From assembly GCA_013298595.1 (NCBI GenBank), contig JAAFIG010000023.1, positions 1 through 64,000 of the forward strand: 64,000 bases of DNA, given 5' to 3'. The stretch's first letter is position 1; each line of letters starts with the position of its first letter. The translations under genes were made by a program, and so were the position numbers. This document shows, in pieces, positions 26,591 through 36,853 of the stretch. The DNA comes from Deinococcales bacterium. GTDB lineage: Bacteria; Deinococcota; Deinococci; Deinococcales; JAAFIG01. The notes under the pieces are model-generated. The model made no database searches. It was not told the DNA's origin and was given only the letters and a program-made list of their open reading frames with translations.

Positions 26591-28243
26591 TTAGGCAGTG
26601 GCAGAAGTCCGTCCTGTTTTACGATTGGCTTTGTCTTGATACATACGGGCATCAGCTCGAGAAAAAACTTCAGAAACTTGTTGATGCTCTGAACCATACG
26701 CTACACCAACACTGGCACCAAATTCTGGAAAACCATTTTGCCGCAATTCCAGTTCGATGGTGTTAATGGCTGTACGTAAACGAGCTTCGTATTGTTGTTC
26801 GGCAATCAATGTAAATTCATCACCACCGAGGCGATAACTCGAGACTGTTGGGATACTCAGTTTTTGCAACGCTGCTGCAAACCGCTGCAGTAGTTCATCG
26901 CCTTTGGCATGTCCATACTGATCATTAATACGTTTTAAACCATCTAAATCGATCAGCATCAACATAATTTTTGCCGAGGTTGCCAAGGCTGTTTTTAAAG
27001 CCTCATCAAAAGCATGGCGATTACCAATTTTGGTCATACTATCGGTATTGGCAAGCTCGAGGGCTTGGGTAAAACGCTGCAAAGAACTATCGCGTTCGGC
27101 TTGTAAACTACGAATCCGTTCGGCTAAGGCAAAAGCTAAAAATAAACCATCTAAGGTTGTACCCAGCAGGGTAATTAATTCGGCATTCTCGAGTAAATCT
27201 GGGATTAATCCAACATTGGCTGGTAAAATAAATAAACCCGGAATAAGCAAGAAAATAAATGCGAAAATAAAGTATCGCGCTGCTTTAAAACCGCGTCGCC
27301 ATGAAATCACACCACAAACAATGGCAAGGGTTAATTGAATACTGATACATAAAGTCGCTAAGGTATGTGTGTAAGGCAAAGCAAAAAAACTACTTGGCAA
27401 CAAAATTGCCGATAAAATAATGTTACCCCAACTGAGTTTAGCCAGTAACGGCGACCATTTAGCCACTTGTAAAAATTGTAAATAAAATAATGTACTGGTA
27501 ATTGGAATTAGAAAAAACCACATGTAATGAAAGCGTAATTCGTGCACATTAAATAACGCCGTCGGGATATGAAACGTCCAAGCCCAACCCATAAATGTCA
27601 CAGCTAAATACAACGCATAAAACAACAAACTTGGGTCTCGAGTGCTGGCAAAAATAAATAAATTATAAAAAGCTAAACATAAGATTGCACCCAACGCACC
27701 AATGGTTAAAAAGTTCTCCCATAAAACATGTTGCTGATACTCTTCTTGAGGCATCACCCGAAAACCAGGTTGTGAAGCAAAATATGGGCTACCAATACGC
27801 ACTAACAAGCGATACTGCATGTTTGGCTCGAGTCGAATGTTTTGACCATAATGCAAAGAGTACGGTAGTTTGCGTTGATACCCTGTCTCGAGGATTTGCG
27901 AACTACCATCTGCGCCATACAAACGCGCATCTATCACATCCATGATTGTGCCATACGGATCAAAAACCCAGTCTGAATGCGTTGAAAAATTGTTGACATC
28001 AACCACAAACCAGTACATGCCACCAAATAAATTAACTTTATTCACAGGTGTTAACGCACCGCGCCACGCGTCAATATCGGCGATACTCTTTGGAAAATCG
28101 GTACTGGTTGCCATATACAGCGCCCCAGTTGTGGTCATATCCACTCGAGTTTGTTTCTCGAGTTTCACTTGTGCAAATGTCACATTGAAACACAATAAAA
28201 CACCCACACATAGCAATGTGAGCACTCGAGCTGAGGTGTTCAT
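26591..28243 (-). CDS. 7TMR-DISM receptor with GGDEF diguanylate cyclase domain
   Basis: A 550-residue membrane enzyme. Signal peptide or first helix at residues 1-24, an extracytoplasmic 7TMR-DISMED2 sensing domain (about 30-170), seven membrane helices (about 180-375), a short coiled coil, and a GGDEF domain (about 390-545) with an intact YRLGGDEF active site. It should make cyclic di-GMP in response to an external, perhaps carbohydrate-like, ligand. A TATAAT hexamer lies 8 nt before the ATG. Monocistronic. Confidence 0.92.
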   Translation of the reverse strand: MNTSARVLTLLCVGVLLCFNVTFAQVKLEKQTRVDMTTTGALYMATSTDFPKSIADIDAWRGALTPVNKVNLFGGMYWFVVDVNNFSTHSDWVFDPYGTIMDVIDARLYGADGSSQILETGYQRKLPYSLHYGQNIRLEPNMQYRLLVRIGSPYFASQPGFRVMPQEEYQQHVLWENFLTIGALGAILCLAFYNLFIFASTRDPSLLFYALYLAVTFMGWAWTFHIPTALFNVHELRFHYMWFFLIPITSTLFYLQFLQVAKWSPLLAKLSWGNIILSAILLPSSFFALPYTHTLATLCISIQLTLAIVCGVISWRRGFKAARYFIFAFIFLLIPGLFILPANVGLIPDLLENAELITLLGTTLDGLFLAFALAERIRSLQAERDSSLQRFTQALELANTDSMTKIGNRHAFDEALKTALATSAKIMLMLIDLDGLKRINDQYGHAKGDELLQRFAAALQKLSIPTVSSYRLGGDEFTLIAEQQYEARLRTAINTIELELRQNGFPEFGASVGVAYGSEHQQVSEVFSRADARMYQDKANRKTGRTSATA

Positions 28244-28341
28244 GGATAAACATTATACCTTGATTTGGTGGTGGTTCGAGGTCTTTTTTCACAAACTCTC
28301 TCGCAGGTCAAGAGATACCATAATCTGGTACAACAATAGAC

Positions 28342-31300
28342 ATGGCAAATTCAGAATATTTATATCCTGCTGGTTCGGTGGTTATGCACTCGCCTTTAGC
28401 CTTAAAAAACGCCGATATGTACGGCTATTTTGTTCGTGGCAAACTCGAGAACCTACAAGCCAGTTTAGACAGCACCCTGAATATCGCTGCTGCTAAGAAA
28501 CTTAATTTCCAAGTTTTATCACCCTATGTTCTACTGACTTTTACTCGAGTGCAACATGCAAATTCAGAAAATCCAATAGATGCAGCGAAAGGTTGGATCA
28601 AAGAAACCGACATCATCACTTGGATTATGGTCGGGCAAATGGATGCCAACAATAAACTCGAGCATATTTACTTCTATCCTTTTCATATTTGGGTGGACGA
28701 CACCATGGCATTAATTAATGGACGCGAGTTATTTGGTTACCCCAAATACGATTGCCAATACACCATGCCCGAACCAGAAGCCGACCCTCTTGGTTGCAGT
28801 TTGCAGGTCAAAGCCTTTCAACCATTCTCGAGCGACACACAAATTGCTTGGCATCCATTGCTCGAAGTCAGTACCACCAGTACCAACAAACCACACCGCC
28901 CAATTGCAAATTTCCTCGAGCTAATTAAAGAAGCCATTGAAATCCTCAAAACCATGCCTGATTTTCTGAATATGGACATAGCAGGTTGGGAAGATGTGCT
29001 GTCGTTACTGCTTGTCCCTCGAGTTGACCAGATTTTCCTAAAACAATTTCCCGATTCGGCTGGCGAAAAAGCTGTTTATCAAGCGATTCTAACCGCACCT
29101 TCCAATGTTGATGCAGTGCATTATGTGCATTTACTTGGTTACGAATACCAAGTCAATTTGCACCAAGTTGATAGTTTCCCCTTAGCCAATTCTTTAGGTG
29201 TACCATTAGGTACACAAGCAGCGCTACTACCGTTTAATCTCAATTTTGATTTTTCTGTCCCACCAGGCAATGTGCTGGTTGATAACACTCAAAAACCACC
29301 TAAGAAAATCGCCATTCTTGGTGGCGGTGTTAGCTCCATGACAGCCGCTTATTACCTGACTAACCAAGCCAATTGGCAAGACAATTACGAAATTACCCTG
29401 TACCAAATGGGTTGGCGTTTAGGTGGCAAAGGCGCAAGTGGACGCAACGCCAGTTTTGGACAACGCATCGAAGAACATGGTTTACACATTTGGTTTGGCT
29501 TTTACGAAAATGCTTTTGCCATGATCCGAGAAGCCTACACCACCCTGAACAGACCCACAGGCGCACCCCTCGCCACTTGGCAAGATGCTTTTAAACCCCA
29601 CGATTACATTGTTCTGACCGAAAATATTGCTGATCAATGGAAAATCTGGAATCTCGAGTTCCCCCATATTCCAGGCACACCCGGCAACGGCGCAGAAACC
29701 CTTGGCTTATGGCAAGCCGCCCAAAGCCTCTGGGCATGGATTAGCCGTTGGGTTCACGAAGCCCACACTGCTAGCAGCACCAAACCAGCACTCTCGAGCA
29801 ACAACCATCCAGATTGGTTGCACACACTGGCTGCCACCGTTGTACAAGACGTAGAAAACCTTGCAGGTGATATTCGAGTTGCTACCACTGCCCTCGAGCA
29901 AGTTTTTACAAACCTCAAAAGTCACAGCGATAAATCTTGGATCAGTGCCTCTTTACGCGGAATTAAAAAATGGGCTGAGCATTTACTCGAACAAAAACTC
30001 GAAGAGAACGATGATCTGCGCCGCATTTTTATCTGCCTTGATTTAGCCCTAACCGCCTTAATCGGTATCATCGAAGATGGCGTGCTGGAAAATGGTTTTG
30101 ACATTATCAACAACATTGATTTCCGTGATTGGCTAACCAAATACGGAGCCAATCAAACTTTTACCGTGGATTCCGCTCCTGTACGTGGTTTCTACGATTT
30201 GGTTTTTGCTTATGAAAATGGTGATTTTAGTAAACCCAATGTCGAAGCAGGCACAATCCTCAGATCCATGATGTTGGTTGGTATGGCATACCAAGGTAGC
30301 ATCATGTACAAAATGCAAGCAGGCATGGGCGACACCATTTTCACGCCCTTGTACCAAGTGCTACAAGCTCGAGGTGTCAAATTTAAGTTCTTCCATAAAG
30401 TCGAAGAACTGATACCCACAGGTAACACCATCTCGAGTATTCGATTAACCCAACAAGTCCATGTGGCAAGTGGCATCGATCAATACCAACCACTGGTGTA
30501 CGTTAAAGGTTTAGCTTGCTGGGGCAACCAACCCAACTACGATCAACTATTACCCGCCGAAGCAGCCCTGTTACAAGCCAACAATATCAACCTCGAGAGC
30601 AACTGGAACAACTGGGCAGACATCTACCAAGCAGCCTTTAAGCAACCATTGCCCAGTATTACCCTCGAGCAAGGCAAAGATTACGACGAAATTATTTTTG
30701 GTATATCCAAAGGCGCACTGACCAGCCTCTGCCCACAATTACTCGAGCAAAACCCACAACTTGCCACCATGAATAATGCTGTGCAAACCGTTGCCACCCA
30801 AGCCTACCAAGTCTGGTTTAACAAAGACTTAACCGAACTCGGTTGGACATACCAACCCAATGGACAACAGCCTGTGCTCAGTGGCTACACCGAACCATTT
30901 GACACCTGGGCAGCCATGGATCAATTACTGATCCGTGAAGATTGGCACGCAGGCAACCAAGACCCCAAGAACGTAGCGTACTTTTGCAGCGCCCTACCCA
31001 TCTCGAGCTATCCACCATTCACAGACCACAGCTTCCCCGCTAAAATCAGCGCCCAGGTCAAACAAAATGCCATCCAACAACTCTCCCAAGAGATGCAGCC
31101 CCTGATGCCAAACGCCAGCAACAACAACCAATTCCAATGGGACTGGCTAACCGACACCAGCTCAGCCACAGGCGAAAGCCGTTTCAACAGCCAATACTGG
31201 CGAGCCAACATAGACCCATCCGAACAATACGTTATCAGTGTTGTCGGCAGCACCGCCACTCGCCTCGAGACAGACCAAAGCGGCTTTAACAACCTCTACT

Positions 31301-31431
31301 TAACAGGAGATTGGATTAAAACAGGTATCAACGCGGGCTGTGTCGAAGCGGCTGTGATGGCAGGCATGCAAACCTCGAGAGCCATGACAGGTTACCCAGC
31401 CGTTATCAAAGGTGAAAAAGACAAAATTTAA
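28342..31431 (+). CDS. Fusion: acetoacetate-decarboxylase-like domain plus FAD-dependent oxidoreductase
   Basis: A 1,029-residue protein in two parts. Residues about 1-300 resemble the acetoacetate decarboxylase fold (FHIWVDDTMALINGRELFGYPK). From about 318 a dinucleotide-binding motif AILGGGVSSMTAAYYLT opens an FAD oxidoreductase of the amine-oxidase/phytoene-desaturase type, with GWRLGGKGASGRN, EEHGLHIWFGFYENAF and a C-terminal FAD motif YLTGDWIKTGINAGCVEAAVMAG. The product could act on a keto acid or polyene lipid; the substrate is unknown. The gene is monocistronic, followed by palindromic repeats. Confidence 0.75.
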   Translation: MANSEYLYPAGSVVMHSPLALKNADMYGYFVRGKLENLQASLDSTLNIAAAKKLNFQVLSPYVLLTFTRVQHANSENPIDAAKGWIKETDIITWIMVGQMDANNKLEHIYFYPFHIWVDDTMALINGRELFGYPKYDCQYTMPEPEADPLGCSLQVKAFQPFSSDTQIAWHPLLEVSTTSTNKPHRPIANFLELIKEAIEILKTMPDFLNMDIAGWEDVLSLLLVPRVDQIFLKQFPDSAGEKAVYQAILTAPSNVDAVHYVHLLGYEYQVNLHQVDSFPLANSLGVPLGTQAALLPFNLNFDFSVPPGNVLVDNTQKPPKKIAILGGGVSSMTAAYYLTNQANWQDNYEITLYQMGWRLGGKGASGRNASFGQRIEEHGLHIWFGFYENAFAMIREAYTTLNRPTGAPLATWQDAFKPHDYIVLTENIADQWKIWNLEFPHIPGTPGNGAETLGLWQAAQSLWAWISRWVHEAHTASSTKPALSSNNHPDWLHTLAATVVQDVENLAGDIRVATTALEQVFTNLKSHSDKSWISASLRGIKKWAEHLLEQKLEENDDLRRIFICLDLALTALIGIIEDGVLENGFDIINNIDFRDWLTKYGANQTFTVDSAPVRGFYDLVFAYENGDFSKPNVEAGTILRSMMLVGMAYQGSIMYKMQAGMGDTIFTPLYQVLQARGVKFKFFHKVEELIPTGNTISSIRLTQQVHVASGIDQYQPLVYVKGLACWGNQPNYDQLLPAEAALLQANNINLESNWNNWADIYQAAFKQPLPSITLEQGKDYDEIIFGISKGALTSLCPQLLEQNPQLATMNNAVQTVATQAYQVWFNKDLTELGWTYQPNGQQPVLSGYTEPFDTWAAMDQLLIREDWHAGNQDPKNVAYFCSALPISSYPPFTDHSFPAKISAQVKQNAIQQLSQEMQPLMPNASNNNQFQWDWLTDTSSATGESRFNSQYWRANIDPSEQYVISVVGSTATRLETDQSGFNNLYLTGDWIKTGINAGCVEAAVMAGMQTSRAMTGYPAVIKGEKDKI

Positions 31432-31437
31432 TCAATA

Positions 31438-31460
31438 GGGGCGAACCTTGTGTTCGCCCT
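31438..31460. repeat. REP-like palindrome, copy 2
   Basis: GGGCGAAC-cttgt-GTTCGCCC, 8 bp after the fusion gene. Same family as 19,857, 32,361 and 50,069. Confidence 0.75.
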
Positions 31461-31498
31461 CTTGACTCGAGATTGTTTTAATCGTCTGAGACGCAACC

Positions 31499-31556
31499 CG
31501 TAGAGGCGAGGCTTCTTGACCATATGACGGGCATGGTCGCATGCCACGCCTCTACG
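31499..31556. repeat. 58-bp compound palindrome
   Basis: Outer arms CGTAGAGGCG / CGCCTCTACG enclose a second inverted repeat GACCAT / ATGGTC. It looks like a mobile palindromic element or a strong cruciform between two convergent genes. Confidence 0.7.
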
Positions 31557-31565
31557 ACCTGTTGA

Positions 31566-32285
31566 TTAGCTATGCACTGTTTTAACATTCTGGTTTTGCA
31601 AAGCTCGAGTGGCAAGCAGCACTTCTGGGTAATCACCAATTAAACTATTCACTCCCATTTGCTGTAAGCGTTGGGCAGTGCTTGCGTCGTTGACTGTCCA
31701 AACATTGACAGCCCAATGCTTATTTTTAGCTCGAGCCATCAGTGCAGGCGTCACTAAACTATGGTGTGGATGCAAAGCGCTAACACCAAGCACATCGGCT
31801 AAACGCCCATGATCGAGTAACCAATGTGGGGCACTTTGATTATCAAAAAGCAAAGCTGTATCTAGATTAGGTGCGAGGCGTTTGATGCGCCATAGCGAAA
31901 GCGGATTAAAACTCGAGACAATCGTCTGAGAGGCTAAACTCATGCGTTCAAGGAAGGTTGCCACACCATGTTCGCGTCCGTCAGTTGCTATTGTCTCGAG
32001 TTTAATTTCGACATTGATAAAGGCACCTGTTTTTTTTGCCCAAACCAGCACTTCTTCGAGTGTGGGTACAATGTAACCATCTAAACGCAATTCGGAAAAC
32101 TCGAGGGCGGCGATTAAACGCCCGTCAGGTAAATGAAAATCGTGATGTACCACCAAAGTACCATCGCGGCAACGTTGCACATCAAGTTCGATACCATCTA
32201 AACCAGCATCCAGAGCCGCTTGGAAGGCTGGCATGGTGTTCTCGAGATGAATGTGTTTTGCACCGCGATGTCCGAGTAATTGCAT
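31566..32285 (-). CDS. Glycerophosphodiester phosphodiesterase
   Basis: A 239-residue cytoplasmic GDPD-family enzyme. It begins MQLLGHRGAK with the family HRG motif, then ENTMPAF and GIELDVQRCRDGTLVVHHD with the metal and catalytic residues, and ends VNVWTVND...GVNSLIGDYPE. It hydrolyses glycerophosphodiesters to glycerol-3-phosphate and an alcohol. The start at 32,285 is preferred because TAGAAT lies 7 nt upstream and the family begins there; a longer upstream frame is spurious. Confidence 0.92.
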   Translation of the reverse strand: MQLLGHRGAKHIHLENTMPAFQAALDAGLDGIELDVQRCRDGTLVVHHDFHLPDGRLIAALEFSELRLDGYIVPTLEEVLVWAKKTGAFINVEIKLETIATDGREHGVATFLERMSLASQTIVSSFNPLSLWRIKRLAPNLDTALLFDNQSAPHWLLDHGRLADVLGVSALHPHHSLVTPALMARAKNKHWAVNVWTVNDASTAQRLQQMGVNSLIGDYPEVLLATRALQNQNVKTVHS

Positions 32286-32360
32286 AATGGGTATTCTACT
32301 GCTAAAAATGAAATGGTTCGGAACTTTTCTCAGTATAAATCTAGATTGTGTTGTCCTACA

Positions 32361-32382
32361 GGGCGAACACAGAGGTTCGCCC
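32361..32382. repeat. REP-like palindrome, copy 3
   Basis: GGGCGAAC-acagag-GTTCGCCC between the Gfo/Idh and phosphodiesterase genes. Opposite orientation to copy 2. Confidence 0.75.
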
Positions 32383-32441
32383 CTACGAGACCTCAATGTG
32401 TCACAGACACGAAAAATCAAAAACCTTCTGAATCATTGAAA

Positions 32442-33590
32442 TTAAAAAGCAGTCCATTTCTGGCTCGAGGCTGCACTTTTAACTGTGGTTTCAATAAATT
32501 TGATACCTCGAGCACCATCGATAACAGTTGGGTAATCGCCTTCTAATTCGGTTAGTACTCGTTGCTCGAGTTTGGCATGAATCGCTTCGGCTGCACCAAT
32601 GTAAACATTTGCAAAAGCTTCGAGGAACGCTTCTGGGTGTCCAGCAGGAATCCGTGTGGCTTTTTTAGCAGCCGCACACAGATAATCCGAACCTCGAGTA
32701 AGAATTTGCCGAGGCGCATCTAAGGAGTTATGCACAATATAATTTGGGTTTTCTTGATGCCATTCGATACCACCTTTAGTACCAAAAACGCGCAAGCGAA
32801 TGTCGTTCTCACCACCAATTTGAATTTGTGAAGCAATCATTACACCTTTGGCTCCGCCAACAAAACGCATAAGCAAATTGCCATCATCATCGAGTTGTCT
32901 GCCTTCAACAAAGGTTGTTAAATCAGCACAAATACTGTCTAACTCGAGACCTGTAACTGTTGCAACCAAGTTCTCGGCATGAGAACCAATATCGCCAATA
33001 CAACCAGCTGCGCCACTACGAGCAGGGTCTGTGCGCCAATCGGCTTGTTTTTGCCCTGATTCCTCGAGTTTAGTGGCAAGCCAACCTTGGTTGTATTCGA
33101 CGATGATTTTACGAATATCGCCAAGTTGTCCGCTTCGCACCATATGCCGAGCGTGTTTAACCATTGGATAACCCGTGTAGTTATAAGTTACAGCAAAAAC
33201 CGCACCTGTTTTTTCTACAATACGAATGAGTTCCTCAGCTTCGCTACTGGTGTGCACCAACGGCTTATCGCAAACCACATGAAAACCAGCTTCAGCAAAG
33301 GCTTTTGCTACAGGAAAATGCACATGATTTGGCGTGACAATACTAACCACATCGATGCGTTGATCTATTGGTAATGCCAATTCGGACTCGAGCATTTGTT
33401 GCCACGAACCATAATTACGATTTGGACTAAGCCCTAAATCCTCACCTGATAACTTAGCTTTTTCGGGGTTACTCGAGAGCGCACCAGCCACAAGTTCATA
33501 ACCACCATCAAGTGCCATGGCTTTGCGATGCACCACGCCAATAAAGGCATCGCGTCCACCTCCGACCATGCCGTAACGCAGTTTACGCAT
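32442..33590 (-). CDS. Gfo/Idh/MocA-family sugar oxidoreductase
   Basis: A 382-residue NAD(P)-dependent dehydrogenase. The Rossmann start is [13 protein letters not shown] (about 5-17), the family signature VCDKPL lies near 110, and the C-terminal alpha/beta domain holds [10 protein letters not shown]. Such enzymes oxidise inositols or sugars. It sits in an apparent operon with a sugar-phosphate isomerase-like gene, which fits inositol or sugar breakdown. The ribosome site is TAGGAG. Its start overlaps the end of the DUF2268 gene by 8 bp. Confidence 0.9.
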   Translation of the reverse strand: MRKLRYGMVGGGRDAFIGVVHRKAMALDGGYELVAGALSSNPEKAKLSGEDLGLSPNRNYGSWQQMLESELALPIDQRIDVVSIVTPNHVHFPVAKAFAEAGFHVVCDKPLVHTSSEAEELIRIVEKTGAVFAVTYNYTGYPMVKHARHMVRSGQLGDIRKIIVEYNQGWLATKLEESGQKQADWRTDPARSGAAGCIGDIGSHAENLVATVTGLELDSICADLTTFVEGRQLDDDGNLLMRFVGGAKGVMIASQIQIGGENDIRLRVFGTKGGIEWHQENPNYIVHNSLDAPRQILTRGSDYLCAAAKKATRIPAGHPEAFLEAFANVYIGAAEAIHAKLEQRVLTELEGDYPTVIDGARGIKFIETTVKSAASSQKWTAF

Positions 33591-34236
33591 GTGTTTCTCC
33601 TAGTGTCTCTAAAACAGTTTTTGCATCAACAGCATACGCCAATCCAGCGGTTATATTGGCTTTTTCAAGGTAACGTTGCACAAGATCAAAGCCCAAGGCG
33701 TACCCCGCTGACTGAGGAATATGGCGTTTTTGGTTTCCTGCAAACCAATCAACGTACACTGAGAGATTATGATGAAATTCGGAACGAGCTAAGTCCATCA
33801 GTTCAGAAAGCCGCTCGGGTTCAGTCAGTTTTGCAAAGACTGGCAATGAATTTTCTAAGAAATCGAGTTCAAAAGCTTGTGCTAACCCTTCGGTGATGAA
33901 TGTTTCAACTAAGGTTTGACCATAACCAGGTTTAACCCAACGCATCGTGTGATGCAACTCATGAGCGATAATACTCGGTAACTGCAACTTAACATTATTT
34001 TCAAAATCAGGTCTTTGCAATTGATTTAAGTAAATGATAACAACATCATTAGAAGGTGCAAAACCACTAATCGAATGATTTGTTGCCCCTGTTTGATTGA
34101 TACAAAGCATAATGTCTACGTTTTTAACAGGCATTAAAGTTTGTACTTTAGTCACTGTCTGATGACTCAGTGCGAGAATGTCATCTTTGTAATGATTCAA
34201 TCTCCCTGACGCATCAAATAAATGAATATTTACCAT
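33583..34236 (-). CDS. DUF2268-type putative zinc protease
   Basis: A 217-residue protein with the metalloprotease motif HELHH (about residue 91) and a downstream glutamate in [13 protein letters not shown]. Both match the DUF2268 predicted zinc-dependent proteases. The whole gene has no CTCGAG: none occurs from about 33,478 to 34,344, whereas neighbours carry one every 100-200 bp. It lies between two sugar-catabolism genes with 2-bp and 8-bp overlap-type junctions. This suggests recent acquisition. Confidence 0.8.
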   Translation of the reverse strand: MVNIHLFDASGRLNHYKDDILALSHQTVTKVQTLMPVKNVDIMLCINQTGATNHSISGFAPSNDVVIIYLNQLQRPDFENNVKLQLPSIIAHELHHTMRWVKPGYGQTLVETFITEGLAQAFELDFLENSLPVFAKLTEPERLSELMDLARSEFHHNLSVYVDWFAGNQKRHIPQSAGYALGFDLVQRYLEKANITAGLAYAVDAKTVLETLGETHA

Positions 34237-34238
34237 AT

Positions 34239-35243
34239 TTATTTTTCCTTTTCAAAAGCACTATCAAAAGCTCGGGTGCTGGGTTTGAAATCAAGTTTTT
34301 TGGTAAACGCTGCACTTTCCGTAGCCCCATGTACCCGATCCATTCTCGAGTCTTCCCATTCCACCGAAAGCGGTCCAGTGTAACCAATATCGTTTAAAGC
34401 AACAATAATATCTTCAAAGCGAATATCGCCACGTCCTACACTACGAAAATCCCAGAAGCGTCTCGAGTCGCCAAAGTTGGTATTGCCACCAAACACACCA
34501 GCGTCGCCATTACCATGTCCCCACCAAACATCTTTCATGTGCACATGGAAAATTCTATCGGCAAAAACCCGAATAAATTTGACGTAATCCACACCCTGAT
34601 ACCCAAGGTGGCTGGGGTCGTAATTAAAACCAAAACGCTTATGTTTTTTGAGGGCTGCAATCGCACGTTCGGCAGTGGCAATATCAAAAGCAATTTCGGT
34701 TGGATGTACCTCGAGAGCAAAATTAATATCGTGGGCTTCAAAAACATCCAAAATTGGTTTCCAGCGTTTAGCAAAATCCTTAAAACCAGCCTCCCAATAC
34801 GCTTGGCTGGTTGGTGGAAAAGCATACAAACTATGCCAAATACTCGAGCCTGTAAAACCATTGACCACTTTGACCCCAAAAGCGGCGGCAGCTCGAGCCG
34901 TATCCATGATTTCTTGGGCAGCTCGTCTACGCACACCCTCGGGATTACCATCGCCCCAAACATGAGCAGGCAAAATAGATTTATGGCGTTCATCTATTAA
35001 ATCGCACACGGCTTGTCCAACCAAATGCGCCGAAATGGCATGACACGCCAGACCATGTTTTTTTAACAAAGCCCGTTTTTCTTTAAGATAATTTTTTGAT
35101 TGTAAAGCCGCTTGTACATCAAAATGATCGCCCCAGCATGCTAACTCGAGACCATCGTACCCCATGCTACGAGCCAGTGGTGCCAATTCTGATAGGGGTA
35201 AATCTGCCCATTGACCTGTGAATAACGTCACGCTTCTTGCCAT
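34239..35243 (-). CDS. Sugar phosphate isomerase/epimerase (xylose-isomerase-like TIM barrel)
   Basis: A 334-residue enzyme of the AP-endonuclease-2/TIM-barrel isomerase family. Predicted metal ligands are visible in order: Glu in FALEVHPTE, Asp-His in NYDPSHLG, His in [11 protein letters not shown] and Glu in [11 protein letters not shown]. Relatives act in inositol and keto-sugar catabolism. First gene of the group with the DUF2268 and Gfo/Idh genes. The start follows a GGAGGT site. Confidence 0.9.
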   Translation of the reverse strand: MARSVTLFTGQWADLPLSELAPLARSMGYDGLELACWGDHFDVQAALQSKNYLKEKRALLKKHGLACHAISAHLVGQAVCDLIDERHKSILPAHVWGDGNPEGVRRRAAQEIMDTARAAAAFGVKVVNGFTGSSIWHSLYAFPPTSQAYWEAGFKDFAKRWKPILDVFEAHDINFALEVHPTEIAFDIATAERAIAALKKHKRFGFNYDPSHLGYQGVDYVKFIRVFADRIFHVHMKDVWWGHGNGDAGVFGGNTNFGDSRRFWDFRSVGRGDIRFEDIIVALNDIGYTGPLSVEWEDSRMDRVHGATESAAFTKKLDFKPSTRAFDSAFEKEK

Positions 35244-35326
35244 AGAACCTCCAAATATGGATCTGTTAAAACAATATACGATTTTGTCACGCTGCTTGAT
35301 ACAACGTGACTCGAGTTGGATTTTAG

Positions 35327-36553
35327 TTAAACAGGCTGTACTCGTGCTTCACGACGAATACCCAATGCCAATAAACCACCAAGCATAGCGATAACACCTG
35401 CTACCGTAAATGCCAAACTGTAATCGCCGTAATTATCTCTTGCTACACCACCAATCCAAGCTGCCATTGCTGCACCCAATTGATGAGCCGCAAAAACCCA
35501 ACCGTAAACAATACCAACGTTTTGCCTACCAAATGTTTTTGCCACCAGCATGACCGTTGGAGGCACAGTAGCAATGTAATCTAAGCCAAACAACACTGCA
35601 AAAATACTTAATCCACCAATATCGTGCATGAAGGGCAAAATCAGTAAACTAACCCCGCGAAAAAAGTAGTACACCAAAAGCAACCGACGCGGATCGTAAC
35701 GGTCTGTCAGCCAACCCGAAGCGATTGTGCCAACAAAATTAAACGCACCCATTAAAGCCACCATACTGGCAGCCACAGGTTGCGATAAACCATGATCCAC
35801 TGCATGCGGAATTAAATGCTGCCCAATCAAACCATTGCTGGTTGCTCCGCAAATATAAAAAGTGATTGCCAGTAACCAAAAATCTGGGTGTACCAAAGCC
35901 TTTGCCATAATACCCAAATCGGGTTTAACAGACTCGAGTGGTGCATCCGTAGCACCGTAAGGGCGTTGCTTGACTTCCGACGGGTCGGAACGCATCCAAA
36001 TTAAAACCGGAACAATTAAAGCAATCGCAATAGCTGCTAACACCAAAGCACTCGAGCGCCAACCGATAGTGACTGCTAAAGTCGTCAGTAACGGATAGAA
36101 AATGAGTTGACCAGCGCTTGTACTGGCTCCAAAAATACCCATCACCAGCCCGCGTTTCTCGAGAAACCAACGATTGGCAATGGTTGCACCAAGCACACTA
36201 GCCACTAAACCAGTCCCAATGCCCGAAAGCAAACCAAAGAAAATATTTAACTCGAGTTGGTTCTGCACTCGGCTGGAGAGAAACATCGCAGCTGCTGTAA
36301 TAACCACACTGGCAACTGTGACACTACGAACACCAAAAGCTGCCATGAGTGCACCAGAAATTGGACCACCCAGCCCAAACAGAATTAAACCTAAACTGGT
36401 GGCAAAAGATAAACTGGCTCGAGACCAACCAGTATCGCGTTCCATTTCGATTAGCCAAGCACCAGGAGCGCTGCGAGCACCCGCTGTGACCAGCAATACC
36501 ACTGCTGTAATTGCAACAATTACCCAGCCATAAAAGGGTTTCTCTTGTTTCAC
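35327..36553 (-). CDS. MFS transporter, monocarboxylate/OFA-like
   Basis: A 408-residue, 12-helix transporter beginning with [13 protein letters not shown], typical of the oxalate-formate/monocarboxylate branch of MFS. Motif A is weak; [11 protein letters not shown] lies after helix 8. It probably imports an organic or sugar acid. The GTG at 36,553 is preferred because TAGAAT lies 6 nt upstream; a TTG one codon earlier is closer than normal. It runs in the same direction as the sugar-catabolism group, 84 bp upstream of it. Confidence 0.85.
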   Translation of the reverse strand: MKQEKPFYGWVIVAITAVVLLVTAGARSAPGAWLIEMERDTGWSRASLSFATSLGLILFGLGGPISGALMAAFGVRSVTVASVVITAAAMFLSSRVQNQLELNIFFGLLSGIGTGLVASVLGATIANRWFLEKRGLVMGIFGASTSAGQLIFYPLLTTLAVTIGWRSSALVLAAIAIALIVPVLIWMRSDPSEVKQRPYGATDAPLESVKPDLGIMAKALVHPDFWLLAITFYICGATSNGLIGQHLIPHAVDHGLSQPVAASMVALMGAFNFVGTIASGWLTDRYDPRRLLLVYYFFRGVSLLILPFMHDIGGLSIFAVLFGLDYIATVPPTVMLVAKTFGRQNVGIVYGWVFAAHQLGAAMAAWIGGVARDNYGDYSLAFTVAGVIAMLGGLLALGIRREARVQPV

Positions 36554-36624
36554 CAAATGATTCTACCTCTTATGACGCTTGAGTATTTTTCATACATTTT
36601 CGGTTTTGATTTGATGCCTTGTAT

Positions 36625-36651
36625 GACCTCGAGAAAAGCTTTCTCGAGGTC
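36625..36651. repeat. Hairpin with two CTCGAG sites
   Basis: GACCTCGAGAAA / TTTCTCGAGGTC, a perfect 12-bp stem with a 3-nt loop. It contains two CTCGAG in 27 bp and directly abuts the GTGCGACG direct repeats. Confidence 0.85.
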
Positions 36652-36670
36652 GTGCGACGGTAGTGCGACG
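36652..36670 (+). promoter_or_regulatory. GTGCGACG direct repeat, 11-bp spacing
   Basis: GTGCGACG occurs at 36,652 and 36,663, exactly 11 bp apart. This is the spacing of SARP sites. It precedes an AGTATTA -10-like sequence, a GAAAGGAG site and a seven-codon frame at 36,701-36,724. Confidence 0.55.
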
Positions 36671-36791
36671 CTTTGAATGCAAAAGTATTAGAAAGGAGAA
36701 ATGGAGAATCCAGCCAAGACCTAAGCAACAGCGTATCCTGCTATAACTCGAGCATTATCAATGTCTATTCTTACGTTAGAGATAGCGTTTC

Positions 36792-36833
36792 TGACGCTCG
36801 TGTGACGCTCGTGTGACGCTTGCTTTATACGAT
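36792..36833 (+). promoter_or_regulatory. SARP-type operator-promoter of the surface operon
   Basis: TGACGCT is repeated three times at 36,792, 36,803 and 36,814, each 11 bp apart. The last copy ends 7 nt before the -10 hexamer TACGAT (36,828-36,833). SARP activators bind such 11-bp direct repeats about 8 bp upstream of the -10. The identical heptamer, spacing and distance occur at 43,714. A ribosome site AAAGGAG follows. Confidence 0.8.
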
Positions 36834-36853
36834 ATGTCACAAAGGAGAAATGT

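Noticed and set aside
35283-35310. Another SARP-type site (GTCACGCTGC ... ACGTGAC)
   Set aside because: The two halves are inverted rather than direct and are not spaced at 11 bp from a -10.
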